Positions 19,009 through 28,410 of a stretch of 64,000 nucleotides of DNA are shown in pieces; the stretch's first letter is position 1, and every line of letters begins with the position of its first letter. The notes under the pieces were generated by a model. That model saw only the letters and a program-made list of their open reading frames with translations, was not told where the DNA came from and made no database searches. This stretch comes from Actinomyces sp. UMB0138 (GTDB lineage Bacteria; Bacillota; Negativicutes; Veillonellales; Veillonellaceae): positions 359,932-423,931 of the forward strand of contig NZ_PKMC01000001.1 of the NCBI RefSeq assembly GCF_002849225.1, read 5' to 3'. A program made the position numbers and the translations under genes.

Positions 19009-20004
19009 ATGCGTAAGACGCTCCTAACTACTGCACTGGCAGGATGCCTGGTGCTTACTGCAACCGCATGCTCGCCCTCGAGTCCACCTTCCGTGAGTGC
19101 TCCCAAAGAGGTCGACGCGCCCTCCTTGAATGCGACGCAGGTTCGCGAAGTGATTAGCAAGGTGCAGGAAACGGTCTCCAAGGCAGACCAGAAGAAGGAC
19201 AAAAAGGTTCTTGCCGAGAGGGTGTACGGGCCGGCATTGCAGACTCGTACTGCGCAATACGACGCTGCGAAGAAAGATGCCCCGCCCGCCCTCGACATGA
19301 CCCCCACCGCGCTTACCGTTACTAAGTCGGCCGGGTGGCCGCGAGCAATTCTGGATCAGTCGATCTCAAGCAAGTCAGCAGCAATATTCTTGCTGCGCCA
19401 GGAAGACGCCCGCCAGAACTACAAGTTGTGGAATTGGGTGCGGCTGTTCCCAGGGGTGACTGTGCCCGAGACTACCGGCGAGAAGAAGGGCACTCAGATT
19501 CTGCCCAACGATACGAAGGATCTGGCCATCTCTCCGACAGACCTGGTCAGCCAGTACTCGAAGGTAGTGGTCAACCCGAAAGATAAGGCGGCTGGCAAAT
19601 TCGAGGCCGACCCGTACGCGGAGTCGGTGCGGAAGAACTTGTCGCAGTTGCGCGACCAGATCGGTGATAACGGCCAGGTAAGCGTGAAGTTATCTCCCTC
19701 TCCGGAGAATGAGCCGATGGCCTTTTCGCTACCCAATGGGGGAGCCCTTGTAGCGGTTAGCTTAAAACAGCAAACTGATGTGAAAGTTACCAAAGCTCGT
19801 GGCACCATAACTTTTGAAGGACGCGTCGCAGATCTGCTTGGAGGCGAAGGAAAGGTACCGGGCGCAGCGAACTGGACTACTGCGGTCATGGCGCTATTTG
19901 TAGTGCCTCCCAAGGGCTCTAAAGACAAGATTCAAGCTATTGGTGCCGAGACGGCTATCGTTGCAGCGACGCGCGACGATGGGGCGGCGCCAGCAGGGGA
20001 ATAG
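19009..20004 (+). CDS. Predicted lipoprotein, unknown function
   Basis: A 331-residue protein with a clear lipoprotein signal peptide: basic MRK, hydrophobic core and lipobox LTATAC with acylated Cys21, followed by a Ser/Pro-rich linker. The mature part has no motif I recognise. It would be anchored on the outer face of the membrane. It sits 3 nt after the two-helix membrane protein and 3 nt before the YbbN-like gene, so the three form an operon. The mature domain might interact with the extracytoplasmic domain of its neighbour, but this is inference. Confidence 0.78.
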   Translation: MRKTLLTTALAGCLVLTATACSPSSPPSVSAPKEVDAPSLNATQVREVISKVQETVSKADQKKDKKVLAERVYGPALQTRTAQYDAAKKDAPPALDMTPTALTVTKSAGWPRAILDQSISSKSAAIFLLRQEDARQNYKLWNWVRLFPGVTVPETTGEKKGTQILPNDTKDLAISPTDLVSQYSKVVVNPKDKAAGKFEADPYAESVRKNLSQLRDQIGDNGQVSVKLSPSPENEPMAFSLPNGGALVAVSLKQQTDVKVTKARGTITFEGRVADLLGGEGKVPGAANWTTAVMALFVVPPKGSKDKIQAIGAETAIVAATRDDGAAPAGE

Positions 20005-20007
20005 GTA

Positions 20008-20862
20008 ATGGCAAATCCATCGACATATGGGGCTGTCGATCTAGGCAGCCAGAAGGCACAAGAGACTGCGCCGGCGGCAGAGCAAGCCGGGCCGGCTCTG
20101 GTAGTCGAGCTAACTGAGCAGAATCTGCAGCAAGAACTGCAGCTATCACAAAATGTGCTTGTGGTGGTCAGCTTCTGGGCAGATTGGTCCGATGCTTCGA
20201 AACAGGTCACCTCTGATCTGGAGCAGATTGCCGGACAAATGGGTGGGCAGTTCCAGCTGGCAAAGGCTTCCACGGATACGGCCAAGCAGGTGGCCGCTGC
20301 CTTTCGGGTGCAGTCTGTGCCCGCAGTATTTGCCCTCCTGGGCGGGCGGCCAATGCCTCTATTCCAGGGTCCGCAGCCCAAGGAACAGTTGGAACAGCTG
20401 CTGAACCAACTAGTTCAGGCCGCTCAACAACAGGGGATTACCGGCAGAGTAAGTGCTACTGCTGCGCAGCCGGCAGAAAAGCCCGTGTCCGAAGCACAGC
20501 GACTAATTGATGCTGCGCTGGCCGAGGAAGACTACGCCAGGGCAGAGGAGCTGTTACATAAGGAAGTAACTAACCACCCGGCAGATAAAGAACTGAAAGT
20601 GCAGCTGGCAGGTGTGCAGCTGCAAATGCGGTTGAGGCAGGAAGAAAATCAATCCGAGGACGACCCGTTGGTACTTGCCGACCGGTTCGCGGGAGTCGGC
20701 AACGAAAAGGCAGCTTTCGACGTGCTGCTCGAAGCAATGCGCAACCACACCGGGCAAGAGCGGGAGCCCTACCGGCAGAGGCTAGTCGAGCTATTCAAGG
20801 TTGCCAGTGACTCGGCTGCAGTGAACGAGGCGCGGCGGCAGATGTCGGCAATTTTGTTCTAA
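20008..20862 (+). CDS. Thioredoxin-fold/TPR co-chaperone-like protein (YbbN family)
   Basis: A 284-residue protein with a thioredoxin-like domain (about 30-145; VLVVVSFWADWSDASKQV, cis-Pro region VQSVPAVFALLGGRP) and a C-terminal tetratricopeptide-like helical region (about 165-284). The redox CxxC is replaced by WSDAS, so no disulfide chemistry is expected, in keeping with the YbbN/CnoX group, which acts as a holdase or chaperone partner. It is last in a three-gene operon and followed by a perfect hairpin terminator. The start follows AGGGGAATAGGTA. Confidence 0.82.
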   Translation: MANPSTYGAVDLGSQKAQETAPAAEQAGPALVVELTEQNLQQELQLSQNVLVVVSFWADWSDASKQVTSDLEQIAGQMGGQFQLAKASTDTAKQVAAAFRVQSVPAVFALLGGRPMPLFQGPQPKEQLEQLLNQLVQAAQQQGITGRVSATAAQPAEKPVSEAQRLIDAALAEEDYARAEELLHKEVTNHPADKELKVQLAGVQLQMRLRQEENQSEDDPLVLADRFAGVGNEKAAFDVLLEAMRNHTGQEREPYRQRLVELFKVASDSAAVNEARRQMSAILF

Positions 20863-20877
20863 CCGTCTTAGCAGCTT

Positions 20878-20911
20878 AATGGCCCAGTACCAGCGGTACT
20901 GGGCCATTCTT
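20878..20911. terminator. Bidirectional hairpin after the ybbN-like gene
   Basis: AATGGCCCAGTACC - AGC - GGTACTGGGCCATT is a perfect 14-bp stem with a 3-nt loop, starting 16 nt after the stop. A short TCTT tail follows. It lies in the convergent gap with glgB and could work in both directions. Confidence 0.8.
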
Positions 20912-20973
20912 GCGGGTAAGAGTCATCCGTTCGGTCTTAGCCTTGGAGCCTCCTGAGTGTCGCGCTGGGCGGC

Positions 20974-21026
20974 AGCCCCGATCTTGCGTTGCCTCCTCAC
21001 AAAGGAAAACGGGAAGATCGGGGGCT
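20974..21026 (-). terminator. Candidate terminator downstream of glgB
   Basis: AGCCCCGATCTT and AAGATCGGGGGCT pair with a single bulge across a 28-nt loop, which contains a smaller TCCT/AGGA stem. It starts 10 nt beyond the glgB stop on the minus strand. There is no clear U-tract, so this is a structured 3' end or weak terminator. Confidence 0.45.
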
Positions 21027-21035
21027 GGCTTGGCT

Positions 21036-23222
21036 CTATTTGATGTCTAGAGGGCGGAGGAACAGTGCGCCGAGGGGCGGCACCCTGAGCTCAACGGAGT
21101 AGGGCCTGCCCATCCACGGGATTGGTTCTGCGGTGACCGAACCAAGATTGGTAACTCCCGAACCGCCATAGGCCTCGCTATCAGTGTTGATGAGTTCCTC
21201 GTACCGCCCTTCAAATGGCACGCCGACTCGGTACCCCTCGTGAGGATTTCCAGCAAAGTTTGTTACGCATACCAGGAACTTCCAATTCCCGTCCTTGTCT
21301 TGTCCCTTTCGCAAGTAAGAGATAGTGTTCCGGTCACCGTCGCCGGCCTCTATCCACTCGAAGCCCGAATGCGTGTCATCCCAGAGCGCCGGTTCAGCCT
21401 TATAGAGGTTGTTCAGGTCGGTCAGCAACCTAGTTATTCCGGCATGCAGAGGATCATCCAACAGCCACCAGTCAATGGAGGAATCGGCGTCCCACTCGCG
21501 TTCCTGGCCAAATTCGGATCCCATGAACATGAGTTGTTTGCCCGGATGGGACCATTGGTAGGCGTACAGCGCGCGCAGCCCCGCTGCTTTCCGCCAGTTA
21601 TCGCCCGGCATCTTATTCCACAGAGAGCCTTTTCCATGGACGACCTCGTCGTGGGAAAGCGGCAGCACATAATTTTCGGAGAAAGCGTATACCAGCGAGA
21701 AGGTGAGTTCTCCGTGGTGGAATCGCCGGTTGATCGGATCCTCGTTCAAGTACCGCAGGGTGTCATTCATCCACCCCATGTTCCACTTAAGTCCGAACCC
21801 AAGCCCACCAGCGTCAGTTGGGGCGGTCACTCCGGGCCAGGCTGTGGACTCTTCGGCGATCATGACGATGCCAGGATTGTTCTTGTAGGCGGTGGCATTT
21901 GCTTCCTGCAAGAAGCTGATGGCTTCAAGGTTCTCGCGGCCGCCGTAAATATTGGGGCGCCACGCTCCGTCAGAACGCGAGTAGTCCAAATAAAGCATGG
22001 AAGCTACCGCGTCGACTCGCAGCCCATCGATGTGGAATTCGCTCAGCCAGTACAGTGCGTTGGCAACAAGGAAGTTCCGTACCTCTCGACGGCCAAAGTT
22101 GAACACCAACGTGCCCCAGTCAGGGTGTTCCCCACGCAGCGGGTCCGGGTCCTCATAAAGCTTTGTGCCATCGAAGTTTGCTAGCGCCCACTCGTCCTTG
22201 GGGAAGTGTGCAGGTACCCAATCTAGCAATACCCCAATACCAGCCTGGTGCAGTCTATCTACCAAGTACCTGAAATCGTCCGGGGTGCCGAAGCGAGCTG
22301 TCGGGGCATAGTAGGAGGTTTGTTGGTACCCCCAAGATCCCCCAAACGGGTGTTCTGCAACCGGCATGAACTCAACGTGAGTAAAGCCCAACTTGGTTAC
22401 ATGGTCTACTAGATGATCAGCTAGTTCGCGATACTGCAGTCCCTGCATCCACGATCCTAGATGTACCTCATACACGGACATGGGGGCCGAGTGCGGATCG
22501 TGCGTTTCACGATATTCCATCCAGTCGCCGTCGCCCCAATCATGGAACTGGTCAGTGACTACTGATGCGGTTGCCGGGGGCACCTCCGTAGCCCGAGCCA
22601 TCGGGTCAGCTTTCTGGAACCAGTTACCATCCGGGCCGCAGATCTCGAATTTATAGCGGGCTCCCACCTTCACATCGGGGATGAACAGCTCCCAGACTCC
22701 AGAGGAACCGAGCGAGCGCATAGCCGAACCGGAACCATCCCAGTAGTTGAAATCGCCCACCACGCGCACGGCACGCGCATTGGGGGCCCACACCGCAAAG
22801 GAAACCCCATCTACTTGGCCAAGTTCGCCCCCGTAAGAATGTACGTGCGCTCCCAGGGCATTCCACAGTTGCTCGTGGCGGCCCTCGCCAATTAGATGCA
22901 AGTCCAGTTCACCCAAAGTGGGCATGAAGCGGTACGGATCGTCGACGGTAGAAGTCTGATCGCCGTAAGTCACTCGCAACCGGTAGTCGGGAATGTCTTC
23001 GCGCTCTAGCACGGCCACCCACACCCCGTCCTGCTCATGGCTTGCAGGGTAAGTGCCGTCGGCGGTGACGATATCCACCGAATCAGCCAGGTGCCGGACA
23101 GTACGAATCGTGACGCCTCCCTGGTCTAGGTGCGCCCCGAGTACCGCGTGGGGCGAATGGTAGCGAGCATGCGCTACATCCAGGAGGGTCTGTGGATCCA
23201 CGTAGACAGGTTTTGCGTTCAT
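21036..23222 (-). CDS. glgB: 1,4-alpha-glucan branching enzyme
   Basis: GH13 enzyme that introduces alpha-1,6 branches into glycogen-like glucan. The 728-residue protein has N-terminal carbohydrate-binding modules (about 20-225, including [22 protein letters not shown]) and a catalytic barrel with [17 protein letters not shown] (nucleophile Asp), [12 protein letters not shown] (acid/base Glu) and [12 protein letters not shown]. It is the last gene of the glgE-treS-pep2-glgB group, after a 53-bp gap that contains a perfect 21-bp palindrome, so it may also be separately regulated. Start ATG with TAAGG upstream. Confidence 0.97.
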   Translation of the reverse strand: MNAKPVYVDPQTLLDVAHARYHSPHAVLGAHLDQGGVTIRTVRHLADSVDIVTADGTYPASHEQDGVWVAVLEREDIPDYRLRVTYGDQTSTVDDPYRFMPTLGELDLHLIGEGRHEQLWNALGAHVHSYGGELGQVDGVSFAVWAPNARAVRVVGDFNYWDGSGSAMRSLGSSGVWELFIPDVKVGARYKFEICGPDGNWFQKADPMARATEVPPATASVVTDQFHDWGDGDWMEYRETHDPHSAPMSVYEVHLGSWMQGLQYRELADHLVDHVTKLGFTHVEFMPVAEHPFGGSWGYQQTSYYAPTARFGTPDDFRYLVDRLHQAGIGVLLDWVPAHFPKDEWALANFDGTKLYEDPDPLRGEHPDWGTLVFNFGRREVRNFLVANALYWLSEFHIDGLRVDAVASMLYLDYSRSDGAWRPNIYGGRENLEAISFLQEANATAYKNNPGIVMIAEESTAWPGVTAPTDAGGLGFGLKWNMGWMNDTLRYLNEDPINRRFHHGELTFSLVYAFSENYVLPLSHDEVVHGKGSLWNKMPGDNWRKAAGLRALYAYQWSHPGKQLMFMGSEFGQEREWDADSSIDWWLLDDPLHAGITRLLTDLNNLYKAEPALWDDTHSGFEWIEAGDGDRNTISYLRKGQDKDGNWKFLVCVTNFAGNPHEGYRVGVPFEGRYEELINTDSEAYGGSGVTNLGSVTAEPIPWMGRPYSVELRVPPLGALFLRPLDIK

Positions 23223-23235
23223 GTGTTAAGCCTTA

Positions 23236-23256
23236 CACGTTTAGGCCCTAAACGTG
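23236..23256. promoter_or_regulatory. Perfect 21-bp palindrome in the glgB leader (candidate operator)
   Basis: CACGTTTAGG-C-CCTAAACGTG has 10-bp arms around a single central base, 14 nt upstream of the glgB start. A one-base centre cannot form a hairpin loop, so binding by a dimeric repressor or activator is the likeliest role. I see no second full copy in the window, only a half-site CCTAAACGT inside treS near 24868. Confidence 0.6.
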
Positions 23257-23275
23257 ATGATTTTGACGGGCCAAG

Positions 23276-24469
23276 TTAGCCTAAAAGACGCTTCAGCCCA
23301 CCAAGCGGAACATGTACCCACGTAGGACGGTGCTGAGCTTCATAGGCAACTTCGTATAGGGCCTTATCAATCTCAAGGATCTGCAAGGCCTCCTGGTGGA
23401 ACTGCCTTACTGAGCTGTAGCCTTCTAGGAAGGCTTTCCGGTGGATTTGCTCCCACTGCTGCGATGCTCCGCCGGTGGCCCTAGCGTAGTCGAAGGAACG
23501 CAACATGCCTGCTATGTCCCGCTCCGGCATATCGGGTTCTAGGCGCTCCGAAAGAGGGCGAAGAGGCTCGCCCTCGAAGTCGATGATCGACCAGCCCGTG
23601 GCGCTATGAAGTGTCTGTCCAAGATGGAAATCGCCGTGCACCCGACACACGGGAGCCGACAGCTTCGGAAGGTCAGCAATGGGCAGATTTATCTGGGTAA
23701 TGGGCGGGTAGGCGGCAGCGGCGCGCTCGTAGGAGGCCCTCAGCCGATTAGAGGCATCAATGTCCTTCAAAGTGCTACCAAAGTGGCGCTCTAACAGCGA
23801 ATGCATTTGCGCGCTTATCCTGCCCAGTTCGAAGGCCTCCTTGGAGAGAGAATCGCCTGCCTTGGCCGCCTGGGTAAAGAACACGAAGCCGTCCTCGGCC
23901 CGGTGCACGTAGTCACTGGCAACAGAGTCAGTGATGACCTCGTTATTCCTGGTGATCTGCGAAATAGCGCGTACCTGCGGCACCCCTTCAAAGCCAGCCT
24001 TGGTAAGGGCTAACGGTAGCGATACCTCAGGCTGTTCACCACCGTAGAGGACACGGAAAAACTTGATAATTACCGGCCAACGCCGCGCCGGTACCAGCAC
24101 TGAGGTGTTGGACTGTTCTCCGGTAAGAACCTTGGCACCGCCAAGGGCCTGCATCCAATCGGTGTAGGCCTCGTCAACCAGCTCAGGCTGCGACGGAAAC
24201 AACCCGCCGCTCTTAGCCACCTTCTGCAACCATGCCTTCAAAAAATTAGGGTCTGCGCAGCCGTCCTTTACCAGGTGACCGTTGAAGAGCGCTTCCTTGC
24301 CTTCTGCGAGGGGAACTTGCAGGCAGGCTCCCTCATAATCCAGCTCAACAAGCCACCAGTGGTCGGAGTGGTCCAACACTTGCACGGTAGGGACTTGTCC
24401 AGCCAGGCGTTTTGGGAACCACCTTTTGGATTCGACCCACTGAGTAAGGGAAGGAATACTATTCATCAT
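23276..24469 (-). CDS. pep2: Maltokinase (Pep2/Mak)
   Basis: Phosphorylates maltose to maltose-1-phosphate with ATP, feeding GlgE. The 397-residue protein has an N-terminal cap domain (about 1-130) and an aminoglycoside-phosphotransferase-like kinase fold with catalytic CRVHGDFHLGQ and metal-binding IIDFEGEPLRP. It overlaps the end of treS by 11 nt. In several actinobacteria treS and pep2 are adjacent or fused, and TreS and Pep2 form a complex, consistent with this coupling. The start may be the first or second of two consecutive ATG codons. Confidence 0.93.
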   Translation of the reverse strand: MMNSIPSLTQWVESKRWFPKRLAGQVPTVQVLDHSDHWWLVELDYEGACLQVPLAEGKEALFNGHLVKDGCADPNFLKAWLQKVAKSGGLFPSQPELVDEAYTDWMQALGGAKVLTGEQSNTSVLVPARRWPVIIKFFRVLYGGEQPEVSLPLALTKAGFEGVPQVRAISQITRNNEVITDSVASDYVHRAEDGFVFFTQAAKAGDSLSKEAFELGRISAQMHSLLERHFGSTLKDIDASNRLRASYERAAAAYPPITQINLPIADLPKLSAPVCRVHGDFHLGQTLHSATGWSIIDFEGEPLRPLSERLEPDMPERDIAGMLRSFDYARATGGASQQWEQIHRKAFLEGYSSVRQFHQEALQILEIDKALYEVAYEAQHRPTWVHVPLGGLKRLLG

Positions 24470-26162
24470 CGCCCTTTTCAGGTTGTTTCATTCGGAGCCA
24501 GTAGAAGGTGTGTCGCCCCAAGGTCAGTGTCAGCTCATCGTTTGCGTCAACTGTGGGGAACGGGTTGCCCGCGTACATGTCAACCGTGCGCCACCCTGCC
24601 ATGCCGGGAAGCCATAGGTTCACCGCATGAGGAGTCCCTGCCAAGTTGTAGACGCAAAGGACAGTGTCTGACTCGTCGCGGCGGGTGAAAGCCAATATTG
24701 CATCATCGGAGGTATGTACCAAGGTCATCTGTCCCACCCCAAAGACGGGGTAGGACTTGCGGATTGCTAAGGTGCGGCGCAGCCAGTTCAACAGTGAGGT
24801 AGGCCGCCCCCACGCCTCTTCGACGTTCACCGCGCGATAGTCCCACGCCGGCGTATCGATCAGCGGTAGCCTAAACGTCTTTGGATCGGCTTCAGAAAAG
24901 CCTGCCCCTTCGGAAGCATCCCACTGCATCGGGGTGCGCACACCGTCACGGTCATGGAGCCAAATATTGTCGCCCATCGCAATTTCGTCGCCATAGTACA
25001 GGAATGGCGAACCAGGCAAAGCAAGCAAGAGGGCGTGCGCCAGTTCGATGCGGCGGCGAGAGGAACCTAAAAGTGAAGCAAGTCGGCGGCGAATACCAAC
25101 GTTCGCGCGCATTCGATCCTGGGGAGCGTACCACCCGTACATGGCCCGCCGCTCCCGATCAGTAACCATCTCCAGGGTAAGTTCATCGTGGTTGCGTAGG
25201 AACGTGCCCCACTGGCCACCGCTTGGCAGGGGAGGCAGCTGTGCCAAGATCTGCTTTACCCCCTTGGATGTTTCTTCCTGCATCGCAGCGAAAAGACGAG
25301 GCATGATCGGGAAATGGAAACAGATGTGACATTCCGGATTCGCATCGGTACCGAAGTAATCTACGACCTCTTCGGGTGGTTGGTTGGCCTCGGCAATCAT
25401 GATAACGCCGGGAAATTCTTCGTCAATCATCTGCCGCAGATCGCAAATGAACTCGTGTGTCTCGGGTAAATTCTCGCAGTTAGTGCCGTCTTCCTCGAAT
25501 AGGTAGGGGATTGCATCTAGGCGGATCCCGTCGACTCCCAGCGAGCACCAATAGCGCACTACTTCGCGCATGGATTCACGCACGTGCGGATTTTCGAAAT
25601 TCAAATCTGGTTGATGCGAGAAGAACCGATGCCAGTAGTACTGGCCGCGCACCTCGTCATAGGTCCAGTTCGAATGTTCAGTGTCGACAAAGATGATGCG
25701 CGCGTCCTGGTAGGCGTCCGGCTCATCGCGCCAAACATAATAGTCCCCGTAGAAACCATCCGGCTCTTCCCGAGACGCCTGGAACCAGGGGTGCTCAGAA
25801 GAAGTATGGTTCATGACCATGTCGATGACAATGCGAATGCCGAGGGCATGTGCGTCCTCGATCAGCGCCTGAAAATCTTCGAGGGTGCCGTACTTGGGAT
25901 CGATCCCCGTGTAGTCCGAAATGTCATAGCCGCCATCTAGTTGTGGAGACGGGTAAAACGGGGGAATCCACAAACAGTCAATCCCAAGCCAAGCCAGATA
26001 GCCGAGCCTAGAGCGCAGCCCTTGGAAATCGCCTATTCCGTCCGCATTCGAATCGGCATAGGAACCAAGAAGTACCTCATAAAAAACGGCATTGCGGTGC
26101 CAGTTCTGAGCCTCATGAAGAGGGCGGACCGGCTCCGGATCTAGCGGTTCGGGAAGATTCAC
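24459..26162 (-). CDS. treS: Trehalose synthase / maltose alpha-D-glucosyltransferase
   Basis: GH13 enzyme interconverting trehalose and maltose. The 567 residues are close to the usual 570-600 and lack the fused kinase. Motifs: YDISDYTGIDPKYGTLEDF, VMNHTSSEHPWF, DGIRLDAIPYLFEEDGTNCENLPETH (nucleophile Asp), MIAEANQPPEEVVDYFG (acid/base Glu) and LRNHDELTLEMV. The GTG start overlaps the glgE stop in a GTGA junction. It supplies maltose to Pep2. Confidence 0.96.
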   Translation of the reverse strand: MNLPEPLDPEPVRPLHEAQNWHRNAVFYEVLLGSYADSNADGIGDFQGLRSRLGYLAWLGIDCLWIPPFYPSPQLDGGYDISDYTGIDPKYGTLEDFQALIEDAHALGIRIVIDMVMNHTSSEHPWFQASREEPDGFYGDYYVWRDEPDAYQDARIIFVDTEHSNWTYDEVRGQYYWHRFFSHQPDLNFENPHVRESMREVVRYWCSLGVDGIRLDAIPYLFEEDGTNCENLPETHEFICDLRQMIDEEFPGVIMIAEANQPPEEVVDYFGTDANPECHICFHFPIMPRLFAAMQEETSKGVKQILAQLPPLPSGGQWGTFLRNHDELTLEMVTDRERRAMYGWYAPQDRMRANVGIRRRLASLLGSSRRRIELAHALLLALPGSPFLYYGDEIAMGDNIWLHDRDGVRTPMQWDASEGAGFSEADPKTFRLPLIDTPAWDYRAVNVEEAWGRPTSLLNWLRRTLAIRKSYPVFGVGQMTLVHTSDDAILAFTRRDESDTVLCVYNLAGTPHAVNLWLPGMAGWRTVDMYAGNPFPTVDANDELTLTLGRHTFYWLRMKQPEKGDDE

Positions 26163-28279
26163 AGTGCCTCCACACTAAAGACGTGCGCGACCTTTCCGTT
26201 CGGCCACAAATCCACATAGTTGGAAGATCCCCACTCGTAGGTGCGCCCGTCGAGTTCGTCGCGTACCCGCATAACTGGCCTTCCGCCCTCGGCAGGCGGG
26301 AGCGCAAGTCCCAGTGCCGGGATGTCAACGGACACCATGCCCCGGGTCGTATTATGCGGATCTAAATTAACTACCACCAGAACTGTATCAGCGCTGCCAG
26401 TAGGTGACTCCTCGGCACTAACGTGTTTCGAGAAAGCTAGTAGATTCGGGCTAGAGGTCTCGTGAATATGAATGTTACGCAGCCGCTGCAAAGCAGGGTG
26501 CGCTTTGCGGATTCGATTCAACGAGCGAATAAGCGGGGCAATGCCCAACTGTTCTGCAGCTTCGAAGTCGCGGTTCTTGTATTCGTACTTCTCGTTGTCA
26601 TTGTTTTCTTCGTATCCCGGCCGCGGGACGTTTTCAATGCATTCATAGCCCGAATAGATGCCATAGGTGGGGGAGCCGGTAGCGGCAAGAACCGCACGGA
26701 TCGCATAAATTGCTCTGCCCCCGGTCCACATTTGCGGCGTCAAAATATCGTGGGTAGTAGGCCAGAATGCTGGTCGCAGCAAGTGTGCGGTGTCGTTAGC
26801 CAGCTCCTTAAAGTAATCCTGCAGTTCCTCCTTAGTGGTGCGCCACGCGAAGTAGGTGTAGGACTGGTGGAAGCCAAGTCCTCCAAGAGTGCGCATCATT
26901 GCTGGACGGGTGAAAGCCTCCGCCAAGAAGATAATGTTCGGATGCTCCTCGTGCATCTGCTTCAAGAAGCGCTGCCAGAATGCCAGCGGTTTAGTATGCG
27001 GGTTATCTACGCGGAAGATGGTCACCCCGTGGGCTATCCACTGTTCGGCTACCGCGTAGACCGCCTCATAGATGCCTTTGGGGTCGTTATCAAAGTTCAG
27101 CGGATAAATATCCTGATATTTCTTGGGTGGGTTCTCGGCATAAGCAATGGACCCGTCTGCCCGCTTCGAGAACCATTCAGGGTGCTCACTGACCCAAGGA
27201 TGGTCCGGGCTACATTGGAGGGCGAAATCCAGCGCTACTTCAAGGCCAGCTTCCTTCGCCTTCGACACGAAGAAGTCAAAATCTTCCATGGTGCCTAGGT
27301 CTGGATGGATGGCGTCATGGCCGCCCTCTAAAGCGCCGATGGCGTAAGGGGAGCCGGGATCGCTCGGGGACGCCTCTAGTGTGTTGTTCTTGCCCTTCCG
27401 GAAGGTGGTCCCAATCGGGTGAACTGGGGTTAGATACACGACGTCGAACCCCATCTGTGCCACCCTTGGCACGATGTCGGCAGCAGTCCGCAAAGTGCCC
27501 GATACCCACTCGCCATCTTGCCAGTGTGCCCCAATAGAACGGGGAAAGATTTCGTACCAAGAGCCATACAGGGCGCGCTCGCGGTCTACCTGCACCGGGT
27601 AAGACCGGGATCTTCCGGCAAGGTCCCGCAGGGGATATTTGCGCATGATGTGGCGGATTCTAGAATGTAGGCCTGCAGAGAGGCGGGTCTGTGCCGACTT
27701 GCTTTTGTCGCGTAGCATATCGATTGCTTCGCGAAGGGATTGGGCATTTTTGGGATCTAGCTTTGCCTGCGTCGGATTATGGGCTGCCTTGCCGACAATT
27801 GCCCGCTCTAACAGCCTGGCGCCCTCTTCAAGCATTAATTCGGTATCCACCTCGGCGGCCACTTTGATTGACGCATCATGGCACCAGGTCTCGTAAGGAT
27901 CTGCCCACGTCTCTATGTGAAAGCTCCAGTCGCCGGGTTCACCCGGACGGAGCCAAGCTTCGTAACGATCTAGCCCGGGCGCGATGTCAACCATCCGGAC
28001 CCGCATATGTTCACTTCCATCGGGTCTGATAAGGACCGCTTCGGCGGCGTAGCGGTCGTGGCCCTCACGGAATACCGTGGCGCGCACGGGGAAAGATTCG
28101 CCCTCGACAGCTTTCGCTGCCCACAGCCCATCTTCTATGGACGGGAAAACTTCGGTAACCGGAATACGTGCAATCTGCCCTCCAGTAGGCCTTTTCAGAC
28201 TCTTTCTAGGCTTTCTGGCCCTACGTGGGCTAGTGGAGGTCACGGGCGAAGATGCCTTGGAAATCTTCCGGTCAGTCAT
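26159..28279 (-). CDS. glgE: Alpha-1,4-glucan:maltose-1-phosphate maltosyltransferase
   Basis: Elongates alpha-1,4-glucan with maltose units from maltose-1-phosphate. The protein from ATG 28279 has 706 residues; this start follows GAAAGGCGG and is preferred over an upstream ATG at 28399, which would run through the trpS terminator. Features: N-terminal all-beta domain, IPVTEVFPSIEDGLWAAKAV, ALYGSWYEIFPRS, VYLTPVHPIGTTFRKGKNN, nucleophile in FRVDNPHTKP, acid/base in FLAEAFTRP and WPTTHDILT. The first 30 residues are basic and unstructured. It is first of the four-gene alpha-glucan group. Confidence 0.96.
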   Translation of the reverse strand: MTDRKISKASSPVTSTSPRRARKPRKSLKRPTGGQIARIPVTEVFPSIEDGLWAAKAVEGESFPVRATVFREGHDRYAAEAVLIRPDGSEHMRVRMVDIAPGLDRYEAWLRPGEPGDWSFHIETWADPYETWCHDASIKVAAEVDTELMLEEGARLLERAIVGKAAHNPTQAKLDPKNAQSLREAIDMLRDKSKSAQTRLSAGLHSRIRHIMRKYPLRDLAGRSRSYPVQVDRERALYGSWYEIFPRSIGAHWQDGEWVSGTLRTAADIVPRVAQMGFDVVYLTPVHPIGTTFRKGKNNTLEASPSDPGSPYAIGALEGGHDAIHPDLGTMEDFDFFVSKAKEAGLEVALDFALQCSPDHPWVSEHPEWFSKRADGSIAYAENPPKKYQDIYPLNFDNDPKGIYEAVYAVAEQWIAHGVTIFRVDNPHTKPLAFWQRFLKQMHEEHPNIIFLAEAFTRPAMMRTLGGLGFHQSYTYFAWRTTKEELQDYFKELANDTAHLLRPAFWPTTHDILTPQMWTGGRAIYAIRAVLAATGSPTYGIYSGYECIENVPRPGYEENNDNEKYEYKNRDFEAAEQLGIAPLIRSLNRIRKAHPALQRLRNIHIHETSSPNLLAFSKHVSAEESPTGSADTVLVVVNLDPHNTTRGMVSVDIPALGLALPPAEGGRPVMRVRDELDGRTYEWGSSNYVDLWPNGKVAHVFSVEAL

Positions 28280-28364
28280 GAGGCCGCCTTTCAACGTAGC
28301 TCGTGTGTACCAGTCTATTGAAAAGCGTCCCCCTTCGTGGTTTTTAGCGCCTTCAAGGGGAGAC

Positions 28365-28401
28365 AAAAAATTTTGGGGGCCGAGTTTATCGACCCCCAAA
28401 A
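28365..28401 (-). terminator. Rho-independent terminator after trpS
   Basis: Read on the minus strand, TTTTGGGGG and CCCCCAAAA pair across a 13-nt loop and are followed by TTTTTT. It starts 9 nt after the trpS stop and separates the glgX-trpS transcript from glgE. Confidence 0.88.
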
Positions 28402-28410
28402 AAATTGTCT

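Noticed and set aside
26462..27298. Plus-strand frame of 278 codons inside glgE
   Set aside because: Antisense to the conserved GlgE catalytic region and without supporting signals.
28280..28399. Upstream extension of GlgE to ATG 28399
   Set aside because: It would be translated through the trpS terminator hairpin; the ATG at 28279 has a proper ribosome-binding site and fits family length.
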